Shown here: in pieces, positions 44,832 to 56,736 of the stretch
Layout: the number at the start of each line of letters is the position of its first letter
Position numbering within the stretch: position 1 is the stretch's first letter
DNA from: Zygnema cylindricum
Taxonomy: Eukaryota > Streptophyta > Zygnematophyceae > Zygnematales > Zygnemataceae
Length of the DNA: 64,000 nucleotides
Reading direction: 5' to 3'
NCBI GenBank assembly: GCA_037447655.1
Contig: JBBHKE010002089.1
Span: 62,001-126,000, forward strand
Position numbers and translations under genes: made by a program
Notes under the pieces: generated by a model
Database searches by the model: none
Told to the model about the DNA's origin: nothing
The model's input: the letters and a program-made list of their open reading frames with translations, nothing else

Positions 44832-47087
44832 CTCCCCTTATTTTCCAGTTACTCTTTAATTTCAGACCACACATCTCATTGCATAATATTAGCTGGGGGA
44901 AGGCACAGGTTTGGTCATCATGTCTGCTACCATCTCGCTATCTGGTTTATGCTCTAAATTAATTATTTTGTTTTCTACCTTCTCTCTAACAAAGCTAAGT
45001 CTTATGTTTATGTGTTTCGCTTTAAAATGATGTTTAGGATTGGCAGCAATAGCGATTGCTGCTTGATTATCACAAAAACTTTTATCCACACCACTCTTAA
45101 AGTGACTAAGCTCACAAAGCAAAGCGTGACCCACATAATTTCTTTTACAAAAAAGCAAGAGGCCATATACTCAGCCTCCATGGTGGACTGAGCAATAACC
45201 TTTTGTTGTTTGCTACTCTAGCAACAAGCTCCATCACCCACATACAATTCATATCTTGAAGTACATCTCCTCATCGGAGCATCACCATAATTGGCATCAC
45301 TCCAAGTAGTGATTTCAATACTCCCTCCACCGAAATACAACCATAGATCCCTAGTTCCTATCAAATATCTAAGAACTCATTTAGATGCCTCACAATCTCT
45401 CTTTGTGGGAGCATTTAGACTTCTACTCAGCACTCCTACAGCTCCAGCCAAATCCGGCTAGGAACAATTCATAAAATAGATTAGACTTCCCACTACTTGC
45501 TTGTAAGGAATCGTCCGCATGAACTTCTGTTCTTCTAGACCTAATTCCTCGTCTAAAATTATGACTCCTTCTTCCACACTCCCCTCACTTCCCTTCTTGA
45601 ACTCTAATGGAGTTGTACAACTATTAGCCTTATCCATCTAAAACTTTTCCAACATATTCCCTATTGCTTCCTATTGAGTTAGCCTCATAATTTTTCTTTC
45701 TCGGTCTCTTTCTACTTGAATTCCCAAAATATATTTTGCTTCTCCCATATCTTTCATTTCAAATCTCCCCTTAAGATCCGTTTTTAGTTTATTAATTTTG
45801 TTAGTTGATTAACTTAGAACAAGCAAATCATCAACATAAATTGAAATAAATATAACGCTTTCCTCATCTTCAAAAACGTAGATTGAGTGAATTTAGCTGA
45901 TCCGGATATATCCCAGACTAGTAAGAAACTCATCAAGCTTCTTATTCCACTGTCGGGGCGCGTGTTCGAACCCATAAAGAGATTTAATCAGCCGGCATAC
46001 CTTACTCTCCTCTCCTTGCTCCACAAATCCTTCGTGTTGTCGCATGAAGATTTCCTCTTCGAATTCTCGATGCAAAAAGGTTGTTTTGATGTCCATGTGG
46101 TGCACTTCCATGTCTTCCGCTGTTGCTAGACTGAGAAGTACGTGGACAGAAAGAAATCTGATGACGAGGGCAAAGGTTTCCTTGTAGTCGATTCCCACTT
46201 TCTGTGTGAATCCTTTAGCCACTAACAGGGCCTTCTAGCGCTCAATGGTGTTATCTGGGTTCAGTTTTAATTTGAACACCCACTTCCTACCGATTCGTTT
46301 TTGGTTAGGTGGACAATCCACTAGCTCCCAAGTATCGGCAGCCATAATAAAGGCCATCTCCTCATTGATGGTTGTCTTCCACCGGTTCCTTTCTAGAAAA
46401 TTTATCGCTTCTCCATAAATGTGAGGTTCATCCGAATAAGATAGTTTTGTTACCGTGGTATTAACCTGTTTTTCTTGCAACCTTGTGCTACTTCTCTTTC
46501 CTCCCTTAAAATATGTGGCCGGAATAGATGGTTCACTTGGGTTCTTTCGAACAATCTCGGCCACTCCTTTGTCCCTCGATTCCGAGTCTATTTCCACAAC
46601 GTCTTCCGCTTCCGGTAAAGTTGTCAATGGAATTTCCACGCCCGAATCCTTCTCGGTCTGATTTGTAGATGTAAAAAATGTCATTTTCTTTGAATTAAGG
46701 ATAGTTAGGAAGCTCAAAGTCATCGTAATTTTCTGACTCAAAATCTGATTTTACTGACTTTGTATACTTGAAGAGATCCACATACTTTCCTTCATCTATA
46801 ACTACGAGATGCTTTCCTAAGATTATTTCTTCCCTTAATAGATTATAAAAAATTTATCCTTTTACATCCTCATCATATCCTAATAAGTACACCGTTTTTC
46901 CTTTAGGATCTAACTTCCTATTAGACTAATATGTATCTAGACTGAACTCTTGACTGCCAAAAACCTTTAAGTGAGATATGTCTCGTTTCCGGTCGGTCCA
47001 TCTCTCATAAGGTGTTTAGCCTTTTACCGATGAAATAAGAACTCTATTTTTGAGGTAATTAGCACAGTTTATTGCTCAGGCCAAAAA
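44832..47087 (-). pseudogene. pol: D2 pol remnant (RNase H, RT, integrase end)
   Basis: The polypurine tract TAAGGGGAG adjoins the D LTR. RNase H (44889-45158 and 45160-45500), RT (45500-46222: YGFEHAPRQW, MDIKTTFLHREFEEEIFMRQ, GIDYKETFALVIR) and hinge (46235-46741) follow. The third base pairs of a TAA after the KDVKG-type motif match the stop position of B1 to B3. It is cut at 47087 by the LTR of B5, within the integrase. B-type sequence throughout. Confidence 0.85.
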
Positions 47088-48119
47088 TGTAACTTTGATA
47101 CCTCGATAGGTCCTCAAAGTTGGCAGCTCACAGAAAGCCTCTAGGATAACCCTGACCCCTTCATGTTTCAGCAAGAATAACTACCACCATGGCAGAGAAA
47201 AACTATAACCACCTTCAACCCTATGAAGGGAAAACTTTCTTCAATCTATAACAAAAAGAATCTTTGAATATGCTCCCTTGAGTATTAAGTTATGGAGGGT
47301 CAAAGTTGACCTTTTGTACAGAAGCTATTTGGGAGAGAGGGTCCAATCTATCAAATTTTTCTAAGTCCTATCTCTCTCTAAAACTCTACCTACTAAAGTA
47401 CGGCACCAATCATAATATTGTATCGTATTGAAAAGTACCGGTGCCGGTGTACTTTTTGTACGGCCATTATACGACATGGCCAAGTAGTCGACACATGTCA
47501 TTTTTGGATTCGTTCTTTTAATTCCGGAGATGTCGTAATCCAGCATGGTTGTGCCAAGTGTCAATCAATGTGACGTCAATCGGAAACTGCCGAAAACCTA
47601 TTCTGTGATCTCAGCATGCTTAGCGGTCGTCCGTTTAAACCGGAATTCAATCGTAACAGACATAAATACTTGGGCAATATTTGTTTCACCTTTGAGACAA
47701 AGTGCGCAATATCCGTTTTGGAAGTTTTGTACGCCATACAACACAAACTCAATCTATGTCCAAATATCATGTTTAATAAAATAGCCTACATGTGAGTGTT
47801 TATATAATTATCAAACCCTATATGGAACAACCTTGATCTTAGACTAATTGGCAAAGGCTACCGATTACCGGCGGTTTGACGGACAGCAAGTACCAGGTTC
47901 AAATCTGGGTTTGTCAATTACTATTTTGGTAAATTTACCAATCTAATGTCTGTCCCCGTCTGGATAACATAGGTGGCCATGGATCTATCTCCCTCTCCAA
48001 CTTTCAGTGACTGCGACAAGTGTGGGAGCTGGAGAGAGCAGTTAGAGGCACACTGTCTCTGCTTCTTTTGTGCATTTTACAAAACCTAGATAATAATAAA
48101 ATAAACTTTAATTTATACA
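47088..48119 (-). repeat. 3' LTR of B5 (divergent B-type)
   Basis: 1032 bp, TGTATAAATTAAAG (48119) to AAAGTTACA (47088). It diverged early: several stem-loops are degraded, but the tRNA-like module is well kept. Confidence 0.85.
47837..47927 (+). promoter_or_regulatory. tRNA-like module in B5 LTR
   Basis: Plus strand: TAGACTAATTGGCAAAGGC, B-box AGGTTCAAATCTG, then TTTT at 47924-47927. One of the clearer copies. Confidence 0.62.
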
Positions 48120-51100
48120 CTCCCTATATTTTCTAGTCACTCATTACTTTAAGACCACACTTCTCCCCGCAGAAAATTAGTTTAGGGGAAGGCACAAGTT
48201 TGGTATTCATATTTGCTACCATTTCACAATCTGGTTTATACTCGAAACTGATTATTTTGTTTTCTACTTTCTCCCTAACAAAACTAAGTCTGATGTCCAT
48301 GTGAATGGCTTTAAAGTGGTGTTTAGGATTGGCAGAAATGGCAATGGTTACCTGATTATCACAAAACACTTTTTGGACACCACTCTTAAGATGACAAGGC
48401 TCACCAAGCAAAGACTTGACCCATATTAATTCTTTACAGCAGAGCCAGAAGTCAAGTAATCAACCTCGATGGTGGACTGAGCAATGACCTTTTGCTGCTT
48501 CCTGCTCCAACACCAAGCCCCATCACCCACATACAATACATATCCAGACATGCATCTCTTTATAGGAACATTCTCATAGCTAGCATCACTCGAAGTGGTG
48601 ATGTCACTATTGTTCCCACCCAAGTGGAACCATAGATCCCTAGTCCTTATGATATATCTAAGGACTCTCTTAGCTACCTCTAAATTCTTCTTAGTGGGAG
48701 TATTCAGACTCCTACTTAGTACTCTTACAATTGTGGCTATGTCAAGACGAGTACAATTCATGAAATGTATTAGGCTGCCCACTACTTTTCTATAAGGGAT
48801 GGTCTACATAAATCTTTTCTCTTCCAGGCCAACCTCATCATATAAGATTATAGCTCCTTCTTCCACACTCCCTACACTTCCATACTTGAATTCCATAAGA
48901 GCGGTACAACTATTAGCCTTGTCCATTTGGAATTTTCCTAACATGTTTCCAATGGCCTCCTTTCGAGTAAATCTTATTATCTTTCTATCTCTGTCTCTCT
49001 TTACCTGAATTCGCAAAATATACCTTGCTTCTCCCATATCTTTCATCTGAAATCGTCGTTAGATCATTTTTCAACTTATTTATTTTATCCATAGATTTAC
49101 TTAAAACAAGCAAATCATCAACATAAAATGAAATAAAAACAATTCGTTCTTCATCTTCAAACAAATAAATGGAGTGATCTAAGATGATCCAAATATATCC
49201 CAAACTTCTAAGAAACTCATGAGCTTCTAGTTCCATTGCTGTGGCGCATGTTTTAGCCTATACCAAGATTTGATCAATCAGCATAACTTGCTTTCCTCCC
49301 CTTGCTCCACAAATCCCTTGGGTGGTCGCATGAATATTTCCTCTTCCAACTCTCCATGTAGGAAGGCCGTCTTGATGTCCATCTGATGCACTTCAATGTC
49401 TTCTGCTGCCGCCATAATGAAAAGTATCCGAACCGAAGGAAACTTGACGATCGGAGCAAAAGTCTCCACGTAGTCAATTCCCTCTTTCTGGGTAATCCCT
49501 TCGCCAATAACGGAGCCTTGTAGCGCTCAATGGTGTTATCCGGGCTGAGTTTCAGCTTAAATACCCACTTACACCCAATTCGCTTCCTATCAGGAGGATA
49601 ATCAACCAATTCCTATCTATCGGCCACCACAATTGATGCCATCTCCTCATTAATGGTTGTCTTCCACTGGTTTCTCTCAGGACAAGTCATTGCCTCATTA
49701 TATGTCTGAGATTCATCGGGGTGAGACAGTTTGGTTACCGTATTGTTAACTTGTCTCTCTTGCAGTCTTTTGCTGCTTCTTCTTCCTCCCTCAAACTCCG
49801 TTGCTAAAATAGATGGCTCACTTATATTCTTCCAAACACTGTCTACTTCTCCCCTATCCCTTACTTCCGGGTCGATATCCACCACGTCTTCCGCGTCGGT
49901 TGGAGTTGATACTAGGGGTTCCACATTTGGGTCTTTCTCGATCTGATCTGTACTTGCAAGATCATCATCTTCTTGAAATCATGGATAGTTAGGAAGCTCA
50001 AAGTCATCAGAATTTTCTGCCTCAATTCTGATTGTGACTGTCTTTGTATGATTAAAGGGATCTATAGATTTCCCCTCATCCATAACCACTAGATGCTTCA
50101 CTATGATAATATCCTCTCTTTTGAGATCATACACTCTATATCCTTTTACATCTTCATCATATCCTAATAGATATCTTGGTTTTCCTTTTGGGTCCTACTT
50201 CAAGTTTGACTGATCTGTGTCTAAACTGAACACTTTACTACCGAAAACCTTTAAGTGTGAAACATCTAGTTTTCGGCCTATCCATCTCTTATAGGGTGTT
50301 TGGCCTTTTACTGCTGAAGTGAAAACTATATTCTTGAGATAATTTGCACAGTTCATTGCTTCGGCCCAAAACTTCTTTCCTATCTTCTTATCTGACAACA
50401 TACTCTTAGCACTATCACTTAGTGTTCAATTTAATCTTTCAGCTACACCATTATGCTCAAAATTTTCAAGAACAATCTTTTGGTGTTGTACTCCATCTTC
50501 TCTCATAAAATCCTCAAACTGGTTAGAGGTTTACTCTCCACCATTGTCACTTTTTACTTTCTTGATTGAATTTTCATGGAGTTTTTCACTCCATGCTTTA
50601 TATTGTTTAAAACATTCCTGAGCCTCTGACTTATTTTTCAAAAAAAACACCCCGGAATACCGAGTCCAATCATCGAAGATAGTCATCACAAAACTCTTCC
50701 CCCCCTCGGTGATGGCAGTTTGGCTAGCCCCCAAATGTTGGTGTGTACTAAATCTATAATCTTTTCTCCCTAATAGGTGGCAGTTTTTGGGATGGGTAAC
50801 CTGTGTGTTTTTCCTTGGGCACATCCACTACAATCACTTAGATTCTCACTCTCACAGAACTGAATCCCTTCCACTACTCCCATCTTTTTCATCTCTCTTA
50901 ACTTATCTAGATTCACATGCCCAAGCCTCTTATGCAACAACATTATATCATGAACACCAGCTTAATAAAGTTACTTCTTTTCATTGCTTAAAATCAGCCT
51001 AAACATCCCTTGGCTACCTTTTTCAGCAGTGAAACAAACTTTCTCCTCAAAACTAGAAATAAAGACTCCTTTCCTAGTACTAGTATCAAAACCTTTATCG

Positions 51101-51494
51101 TCTAATACAAATGTAGAGATGAGGTTTTTGTTCAACTTCGGAATAATCAATACATTGGAGAATGAAAATATGGATGTCTTTCCTTTTACTAACACTTTAG
51201 ATCTACCAATCCTACAAGAGTTGTAGTGACTATCCTCCCATCCCCGTACTCTATCTCTACGGTGGGAATCTTTCTTATCTTGGTGAACAGGTGCTTATCC
51301 TTACACATGTGCATAGAGGTACCCAAATCTACAATCCAGCCTGCTTCACCTTTCAATCCACCGAAAGTACATTTCTGCTTTCGTGGAGTTTCGACCTCAT
51401 TTTTCGCCTCTAACTCCTCATCCAATAGGAAATTATCGTCCTTGTCCTCAGATTCTACATCATGTACCTGTGTCACAAGGGCCTTTTTCTTTTG
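48120..51494 (-). pseudogene. pol: B5 pol remnant (protease to RNase H)
   Basis: RNase H 48133-48782, RT 48804-49609 with YVDD kept near 49120, hinge 49613-49924, integrase 50195-50824, pre-integrase 50880-51195, and protease 51189-51476, whose active site reads DLGTS instead of DSGAS. Many frameshifts. At 51494 the minus-strand reading stops in the KKKALVTQV spacer and a gag piece in plus orientation begins. Confidence 0.85.
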
Positions 51495-52013
51495 TCATGA
51501 AGCTAGAGAGTGATGGACAGGTTGAAACTAAAAAAATGAAGGTTAACTTCTTACTCATGAAGTTACTTGATGAGTTCGAGAACATAGCCAACCGTGTGCA
51601 AAATTTGCCATATACAAGTTGGATATGGAATTCAGTGTTAGGGATGATTCTCGTTTGGGAGAATACGATTGAAATCCGAAAAGGAGGAAAGAGTGGGCAA
51701 GCCTTGGCAGCTGGGACCGATTGGAGGAACAATGATTCCATGAAGCTGGTCGGAAAGTATGGAAAGGGGGGGCGTAAAAAATCAGCCTGACGAGTTCGAA
51801 CCAAGGGCTCCTAAGGGTTTGTGCCACTTTTTTAAAAAACCAGGGCACTATATGGCGGAGTGCACTAAGTTTACCGAGTTGCGGTTAAAGGAGGGGCACC
51901 CCGGTGGACCCTCAAGAATAAAGAAAAAGGCCCTTGTGACATAGGTACGTGAGGCAGAATCCGAGGACGAGGACAATGAAATCCTATTGGATGAGGAGTT
52001 GGAAGCTAAAACA
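51495..52013 (+). pseudogene. gag: Inverted B-type gag piece
   Basis: It starts in MKLESDGQVETKKMKVNFLLMKLLDEFENIANRVQ, and continues through WIWNSVLGMILVWENTIEIRKGGKSGQAL to the zinc knuckle region (CHFFKKPGHYMAEC, second Cys replaced by Phe) and the acidic spacer. It runs opposite to the adjoining B5 pol and is cut at 52014 by the C2 LTR. Confidence 0.82.
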
Positions 52014-52219
52014 TGTTGAAATTACTAGATTTATAGGGTATTTTCTAGGTCTTAATAGATCAGTAAAATAAGAAAAAGAAAAGGGTGGACAACTTGCTAC
52101 CACCTCCTTTCTCTAACCACCCTTCTTGTTGTAGTCAGTGAACGATAGAGAGGGTGGTTGAGCCATGGCTGCCTTATTTTAACAGGCAGGACTAAAGAGT
52201 GACTTATGTCACTCTGAAC

Positions 52220-52300
52220 AAAAGGTTGAGTCTGGCAGGACTCGAACATCCGATCGGTAGAGTACGCCGTTGCCGTTAACTCTAACCAGTCTGTCTTAGA
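52220..52300 (-). promoter_or_regulatory. tRNA-like module in C2 LTR
   Basis: Minus strand: TGGTTAGAGTTAACGGC A-box-like, B-box TGTTCGAGTCC (52238-52248, one base from GGTTCGANTCC), TTTT at 52220-52223. The closest match to both consensus boxes in the window. Confidence 0.65.
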
Positions 52301-52426
52301 ATTCCGTTAAAGTACATCGGGTTTGATAAATATTTAAACGTATACATTAACTTGAAATCGATTAACTAAAATGTGAACTAAAGAACATATAACTAGTTAA
52401 AGTTTCAGTGCGGACGTCATTTCGCA

Positions 52427-52455
52427 CGAAACAAATGAATCAAACATTTGTTTCG
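52427..52455 (+). promoter_or_regulatory. 11-bp inverted repeat in C2 U3
   Basis: CGAAACAAATG, 7-nt spacer, CATTTGTTTCG. It is the longest version of the palindrome seen in B LTRs. Confidence 0.62.
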
Positions 52456-53000
52456 AATTCCGGCATTTAATGTCGAATTTAATCCGACGGCATATATCAC
52501 TACCAGGATCACGGAATGGTCAATTTAGCGTTTAGCGACGTGGCATGACCTGGCGCCACGTGGAGGGATATCATTTGCTCGCAGGAATTCCGGAGAACAT
52601 ACGGACTACAAGAAGGATGACACATGTCCACTCAAAGGCCTTGTCGTACATATGCCGTACAAAAAGGACGTCGGTCGTAGTACCTTCCTGTACTCTATAG
52701 TCGTGTGATTAGTTCGTTCTTCAGTAGATAGGGGTTGTGAGAGGGGTTTAGGACTTAGGAAATTTGGTAGGTAGCCACCTCTCTCTTAGAGAGCTTTGTA
52801 TAAAATTGGCATTTTTGCCGGCTCATAAATTATAGGCTGGTTGGCCGTTTTCAGTGATTCTTTCTGCTACGCACTCAAAGGAGTCCATTCTACACAAAGG
52901 TGCAGTCTAACTATCAGTTTCTCTTCTTGGGCAGGAGTGGTTGTAGCTTGAAGTGGGTTAGTTCAAAACTATCTAGAGGCTTCCTAAATTCTCTAGTCAA

Positions 53001-53188
53001 ATGGAGGACACACAATTGCAGGTTATGGGCCCTCCCTCTAGGGTGCCCACTTTCAATGGATCGCAGTTCATCTATTGCGAAGCCATGATGTTGGGGGCTT
53101 TGTGCGTAAAACAATATTGGGGTATCGTCAGTGGACAAGTGAAACCTCCACCTTCAAGAGCCACCACGATTTGGAGGAGTAAGTTTTC
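53001..53188 (+). pseudogene. gag: C2 gag N-terminus
   Basis: ATG at 53001 inside the LTR: MEDTQLQVMGPPSRVPTFNGSQFIYCEAMM...GIVSGQVKPPP. It is cut at 53188 by the D3 LTR. It shows the C family has the same Gag start layout as A and B. Confidence 0.85.
53021..53035 (+). other. Primer-binding site of C2
   Basis: GGTTATGGGCCCTCC, one mismatch to the consensus, directly after LTR end TTGCA. Confidence 0.85.
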
Positions 53189-54255
53189 TATAGAAATTAA
53201 TGGTTCTTTTAGTATTTTCTAGGTCTAAAATAAAATGTAGAAAAAAAAGCCGAGGCAGTCTGCCTCTACCTCTTATCTTCAACTCCCACACTTGTCGCAG
53301 TCACTGAAGGTTGAAGAGGGAGCTACAACCATGGCTGCCAATGCTGTCCAGAGAGACCCCAACAGTTGTTGTCGAAAAGAGGTAATTAATAGTTCACCTC
53401 ACTATTTTAGTTACAATTTAAAGAGAAAGAGTGAGGATCAAAGGCACGCCATGGTTGCCGCCAAATTTAAAAAGTGGTAGATTTTGAAGTAGATGATAAT
53501 TAACCAAAATGTTACCCAAGTCCGGATTTAAACCTGCGACCTTTGGATTCTATATAGCCGGGCGCCTTAACCATTAAGGCACTAGTAAACTATCCACGTG
53601 ATGGATTTCAAAGATATATAAACATTTACGCAACAGCTAATTAACACCAAACTAACAAAAAGGAAGAATTCATGCACGTACGCGATTTTGAACCATGTAA
53701 AATATGTTTTGATCAGACGGGCAACATTGTAGCCACCACCCGAAGTGAGCTTTTGGCGGCATTTGCAAATAGCGTCACGCGGTGGCACGTGGCGTCGCAT
53801 TATTTGATACCGGAGAAGATGGGAGGAGGAACCATGGCTCCCAATGTGAGAGGTGTACCTTGTAGACTATGTCGTACACTAGACGTACAATAAGTACATC
53901 GACCATTCTACATTCTTGTACTATATAGTGTTCCTATTGGACTAGGATTTAGTAGTAGGTAGTCAAGAGTAGGCATAACAAGACTTAGTGATCTTTAGGT
54001 ACCTCTCTCTAAGAGAGCTTGTAAATATTTAGGTCATTTTTGACCAGCCAAAACTTACTGCTCAAGGGAGAAAATTCAAAGATTCATTTTGCTATAGACT
54101 CAAGGGAGTCTTTCTTTCACACGGGTGAAGGTAATCAAAGTTTTTTTCTGTGAGGGTGAGAGTTATACTTGCTGAACTAAAATGCGGTCAGGGTTATCCT
54201 ACAGGCTTTGTGTGAGCTGCCTACTTTGAGGACCTATGGAGGTCTTAGAGTTGCA
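53189..54255 (+). repeat. Chimeric D-type LTR (5' LTR of D3)
   Basis: 1067 bp: B-type head from TATAGAAATTAATGG, switch to family-A LTR at about 53371 (TGTCGAAAAGAGGTAATT), B-like end CTTAGAGTTGCA. Same composition as 43767-44831 in the opposite orientation. Confidence 0.85.
53506..53586 (-). promoter_or_regulatory. tRNA-like module in D3 LTR
   Basis: Minus strand: GTGCCTTAATGGTTAAGGCG, B-box-like CAGGTTTAAATCC, TTTT at 53506-53509. Confidence 0.58.
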
Positions 54256-54699
54256 AGTTATAGGCCTACCCTCTAGGGTACCCATCTTCAATGGAACTGG
54301 CTTCATATACTTGGAAAGTATGATGATGGGAGCTCAATGTGAGAAAAGGTTTTGGGGAATAGTGAGTGGACGGATGAGGCGTCCATCGAATCTTGGGATT
54401 CTTCCAGGGTTTACAGGAAGCAGATTCACTAGAGATGAAGATCCATCTCCAATTGAGGAGACAAGGGAAGGGGAGGTGGTGGACAGATTTAAAGTGAAAG
54501 AGACGGTCACACCAATAGCAACGGGTTTGGTCTCCAACAGAGGAGATAAAGGAAAGGGAGGTGGTGGACTAAAGAAAGGAGAAGGAGACGGTCACACTAA
54601 TAGCAACGGGTTCGGCATTCATGTCACCTATTCCGAGGAACGAGGAGAATGATACCGATACCTATGACTACAACAATATGGCTGCAAAGCACTTCATCG
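54236..54699 (+). pseudogene. gag: D3 gag, first part
   Basis: ATG 54236 in the LTR: MEVLELQVIGLPSRVPIFNGTGFIYLESMM...GIVSGRMRRPS, B-type. The linker segment is partly duplicated (a GKGGGG/GEGDGHTNSN-type repeat near 54540-54600). The primer site 54256-54270 has three mismatches. It is cut at KHFI by the solo LTR. Confidence 0.82.
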
Positions 54700-55544
54700 T
54701 GTTTTTCTGAGACAATTGCAGGTACTGAAGATGAAGAAGAGGCAGCAGTAGTCATTGTAGAACAAATCAAGGGAGGAAGCCTCCACAAAGACCGATGGCA
54801 AAACAACAACTTTGACAGATGATAACTTGCAATATAGGCATAAAATATTCCTAGAAGTCTAACACAGTGTAGATAACATTTAGAGGAACATACACACGAA
54901 ATTTCATCTAATTTTGCTTAAAGATCTGTAAGATATTCAGAGATGAAAAACATAAAAACTGCAGTTTACAGTTATTCCATATCATTTGTTCCTAATACAT
55001 AATAATCACTAAGTCCTACTTTTATACACTGAAACTACACTAACCTGTACGGAGGCATTCCACCCGTACGTCTACCAACCTAACACAAAAATATTGTGAG
55101 CATACCCGTATACATTAGGTATGTCGTAAAACACATATTCTACATTAATCACCTAATTCGCTACAAACAAAATTATGTTTCGCCAAATACTTACACCAAC
55201 ATTCAGATACGGAAAATTTATCATGATCTAGTTATGCCTCTTCAGTAAATGTTGGCGGCAGCTACCAGCCGTTAGATTAGAAGAATTGGCATCGTAGATG
55301 CTACTTCAAGAAATCCCATGGTTGCTGAAATTTCCATACGTCCACGGAGGACATACTCACGCATCTCTCGCAAATAACGACGCATGTCTCAAGTGTGACC
55401 AAACCGTGAACTCCCAACTTCACCGTCACACTTATTTTGGTAAGTGCTGAGCCAGACTCAACCAAGAATTAACTTAAATCCTGAAAAGCTCTCTCTTCCT
55501 CACAGCTGAGGCATAGAGAGGACTAAAGCTTTCCAAAAACAACA
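54700..55544 (+). repeat. Solo LTR of an unrelated element (orientation arbitrary)
   Basis: 845 bp, TGTTTTTCTGAG to CCAAAAACAACA (TG...CA), inserted in D3 gag. The 5-mers on both sides are CATCG (54695-54699) and CATCC (55545-55549), and gag homology resumes exactly after them, so this is a target-site duplication with one later mutation. It has no similarity to the A to D LTRs and no tRNA-like module that I can see. Confidence 0.72.
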
Positions 55545-56243
55545 CATCCTCCGCCATCTTACTCAAGGGCTTGCATCTCCTCATTTGCAGGTAGAGAGGG
55601 CATCCGATCTTTGGGTGGCTCTCATAAAAATGTACCAAAGTGGTACGATTCAGCAACAACAGTTGGCTGATCAAAAAAATAACGCGTATGTATACTAGGG
55701 GGGGAAGATGTTGGATTTTTCTAATGAGCTTGCAATACTTTTCATGGAGCTAGAGAGTGCTGGACAGGTTGAAACTGAAAAGATGAAGGTTAACTGCTTG
55801 CTCATGAAGTTACCTGATGAGTTTGAGAACATATTAAACCGTGTGGAGGACTTGCTACACTCAAGGTGGATATGGAATTCTGTGAGTAGGGAGGATTCTC
55901 GTTTAGGAAAATACGATATAGATCCAAAGGAGAGGAAAGAATCGGCAAGCCTTGGCAACTGGGACCGATTGGAGGAACAACGATTCCAAGAAACCGGTCG
56001 AAAATTATAGAGGGGGGGGGGGGGTAGAAAAATCAGACCAACGAGTTCGGACCAAGGGCTCAAAAGGGTTTGTGTCGCCTTTGTAAGAAACTAGGGCACT
56101 ATATGGTGGAGTGCACTAAGTTAACTGAGCTGCGATTAAAAAAGGGGCAGACATGTGGACCCCCAAGAGGAAAATTAAACAGAAAATAGATGCATATGTA
56201 TACAAGGGGGGGAAGATGTTGGATTTTTGTAATAAGCTCGCAA
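55545..56243 (+). pseudogene. gag: D3 gag, second part, with internal repeat
   Basis: Capsid core (QQQQL, LMMKLPDEFENI), a run of about 13 G near 56012-56024 and the zinc knuckle (CRLCKKLGHYMVEC) with many stops. At about 56178 the sequence jumps back to the YVYKGG...MLDFCNKLA segment, which was already read at about 55685-55735. Confidence 0.8.
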
Positions 56244-56736
56244 AAACTGTTGTTGCTGAATCGTACCACTTTGGTACATCTCTATGAGAGCCACCTAAAG
56301 ATCGGATGCCCTCTCTACCTACAAATGAGCAGATGTAAACCCTTGAGTAAAATGGTGGATGATGAAGTGCTTTGCGCCTATATTGTTGGTCCCAGGTATC
56401 GGTATCATTCTCCTCATTCCTCAGAATAGGTGACATGAATGCCCAACCAGTTGCTATTGGTGTGACCGTCTCCTTCTCCTTTCCTTTGTCCACCTCCTAC
56501 CCTTCCTTTGTCTCCTCCGTTGGAGATGCATCTTCATCTCTCGTGAATTTGCTACCAGTAAAACCTGGAGGAATCCCAAGACTGGATGGACGCCTCACCC
56601 GTCCACTCACTATTCCCCAAAACCTTTTCTCACATAGAGCTATTGTCATCATACTTTCCGAATATATGAAGCAAGTTTCATTTAAGATGGGAACCCTAGA
56701 GGGTAGGCCCATAACTTGCACCTCTGAGACCTCCAT
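56244..56736 (-). pseudogene. gag: B8 gag N-terminal half
   Basis: ATG at 56736: MEVSEVQVMGLPSRVPILNE..., GIVSGRVRRPSSLGIPPGF, acidic linker (56116-56493). It ends at QQQQL, where it meets the plus-strand gag head to head. The primer site is 56702-56716 with two mismatches. Confidence 0.82.

Larger units (their letters stand above)
52014..53020 (+). repeat. C-type LTR (5' LTR of C2)
   Basis: 1007 bp, TGTTGAAATTACTAG to CACAATTGCA, followed by a primer site. It contains a perfect 11-bp inverted repeat (52427-52455), a G-box, GTAC motifs and leader stem-loops such as ACTC-AAAG-GAGT. Confidence 0.88.
53189..56243 (+). mobile_element. Copia element D3 (chimeric LTR plus gag), 3' part missing
   Basis: 5' D-type LTR (53189-54255), a mutated primer site and B-type gag in two parts (54236-54699, 55545-56177), separated by an unrelated solo LTR. 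A second, partial gag copy (56178-56243) follows, after which the strand switches to B8. No pol. Confidence 0.83.
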
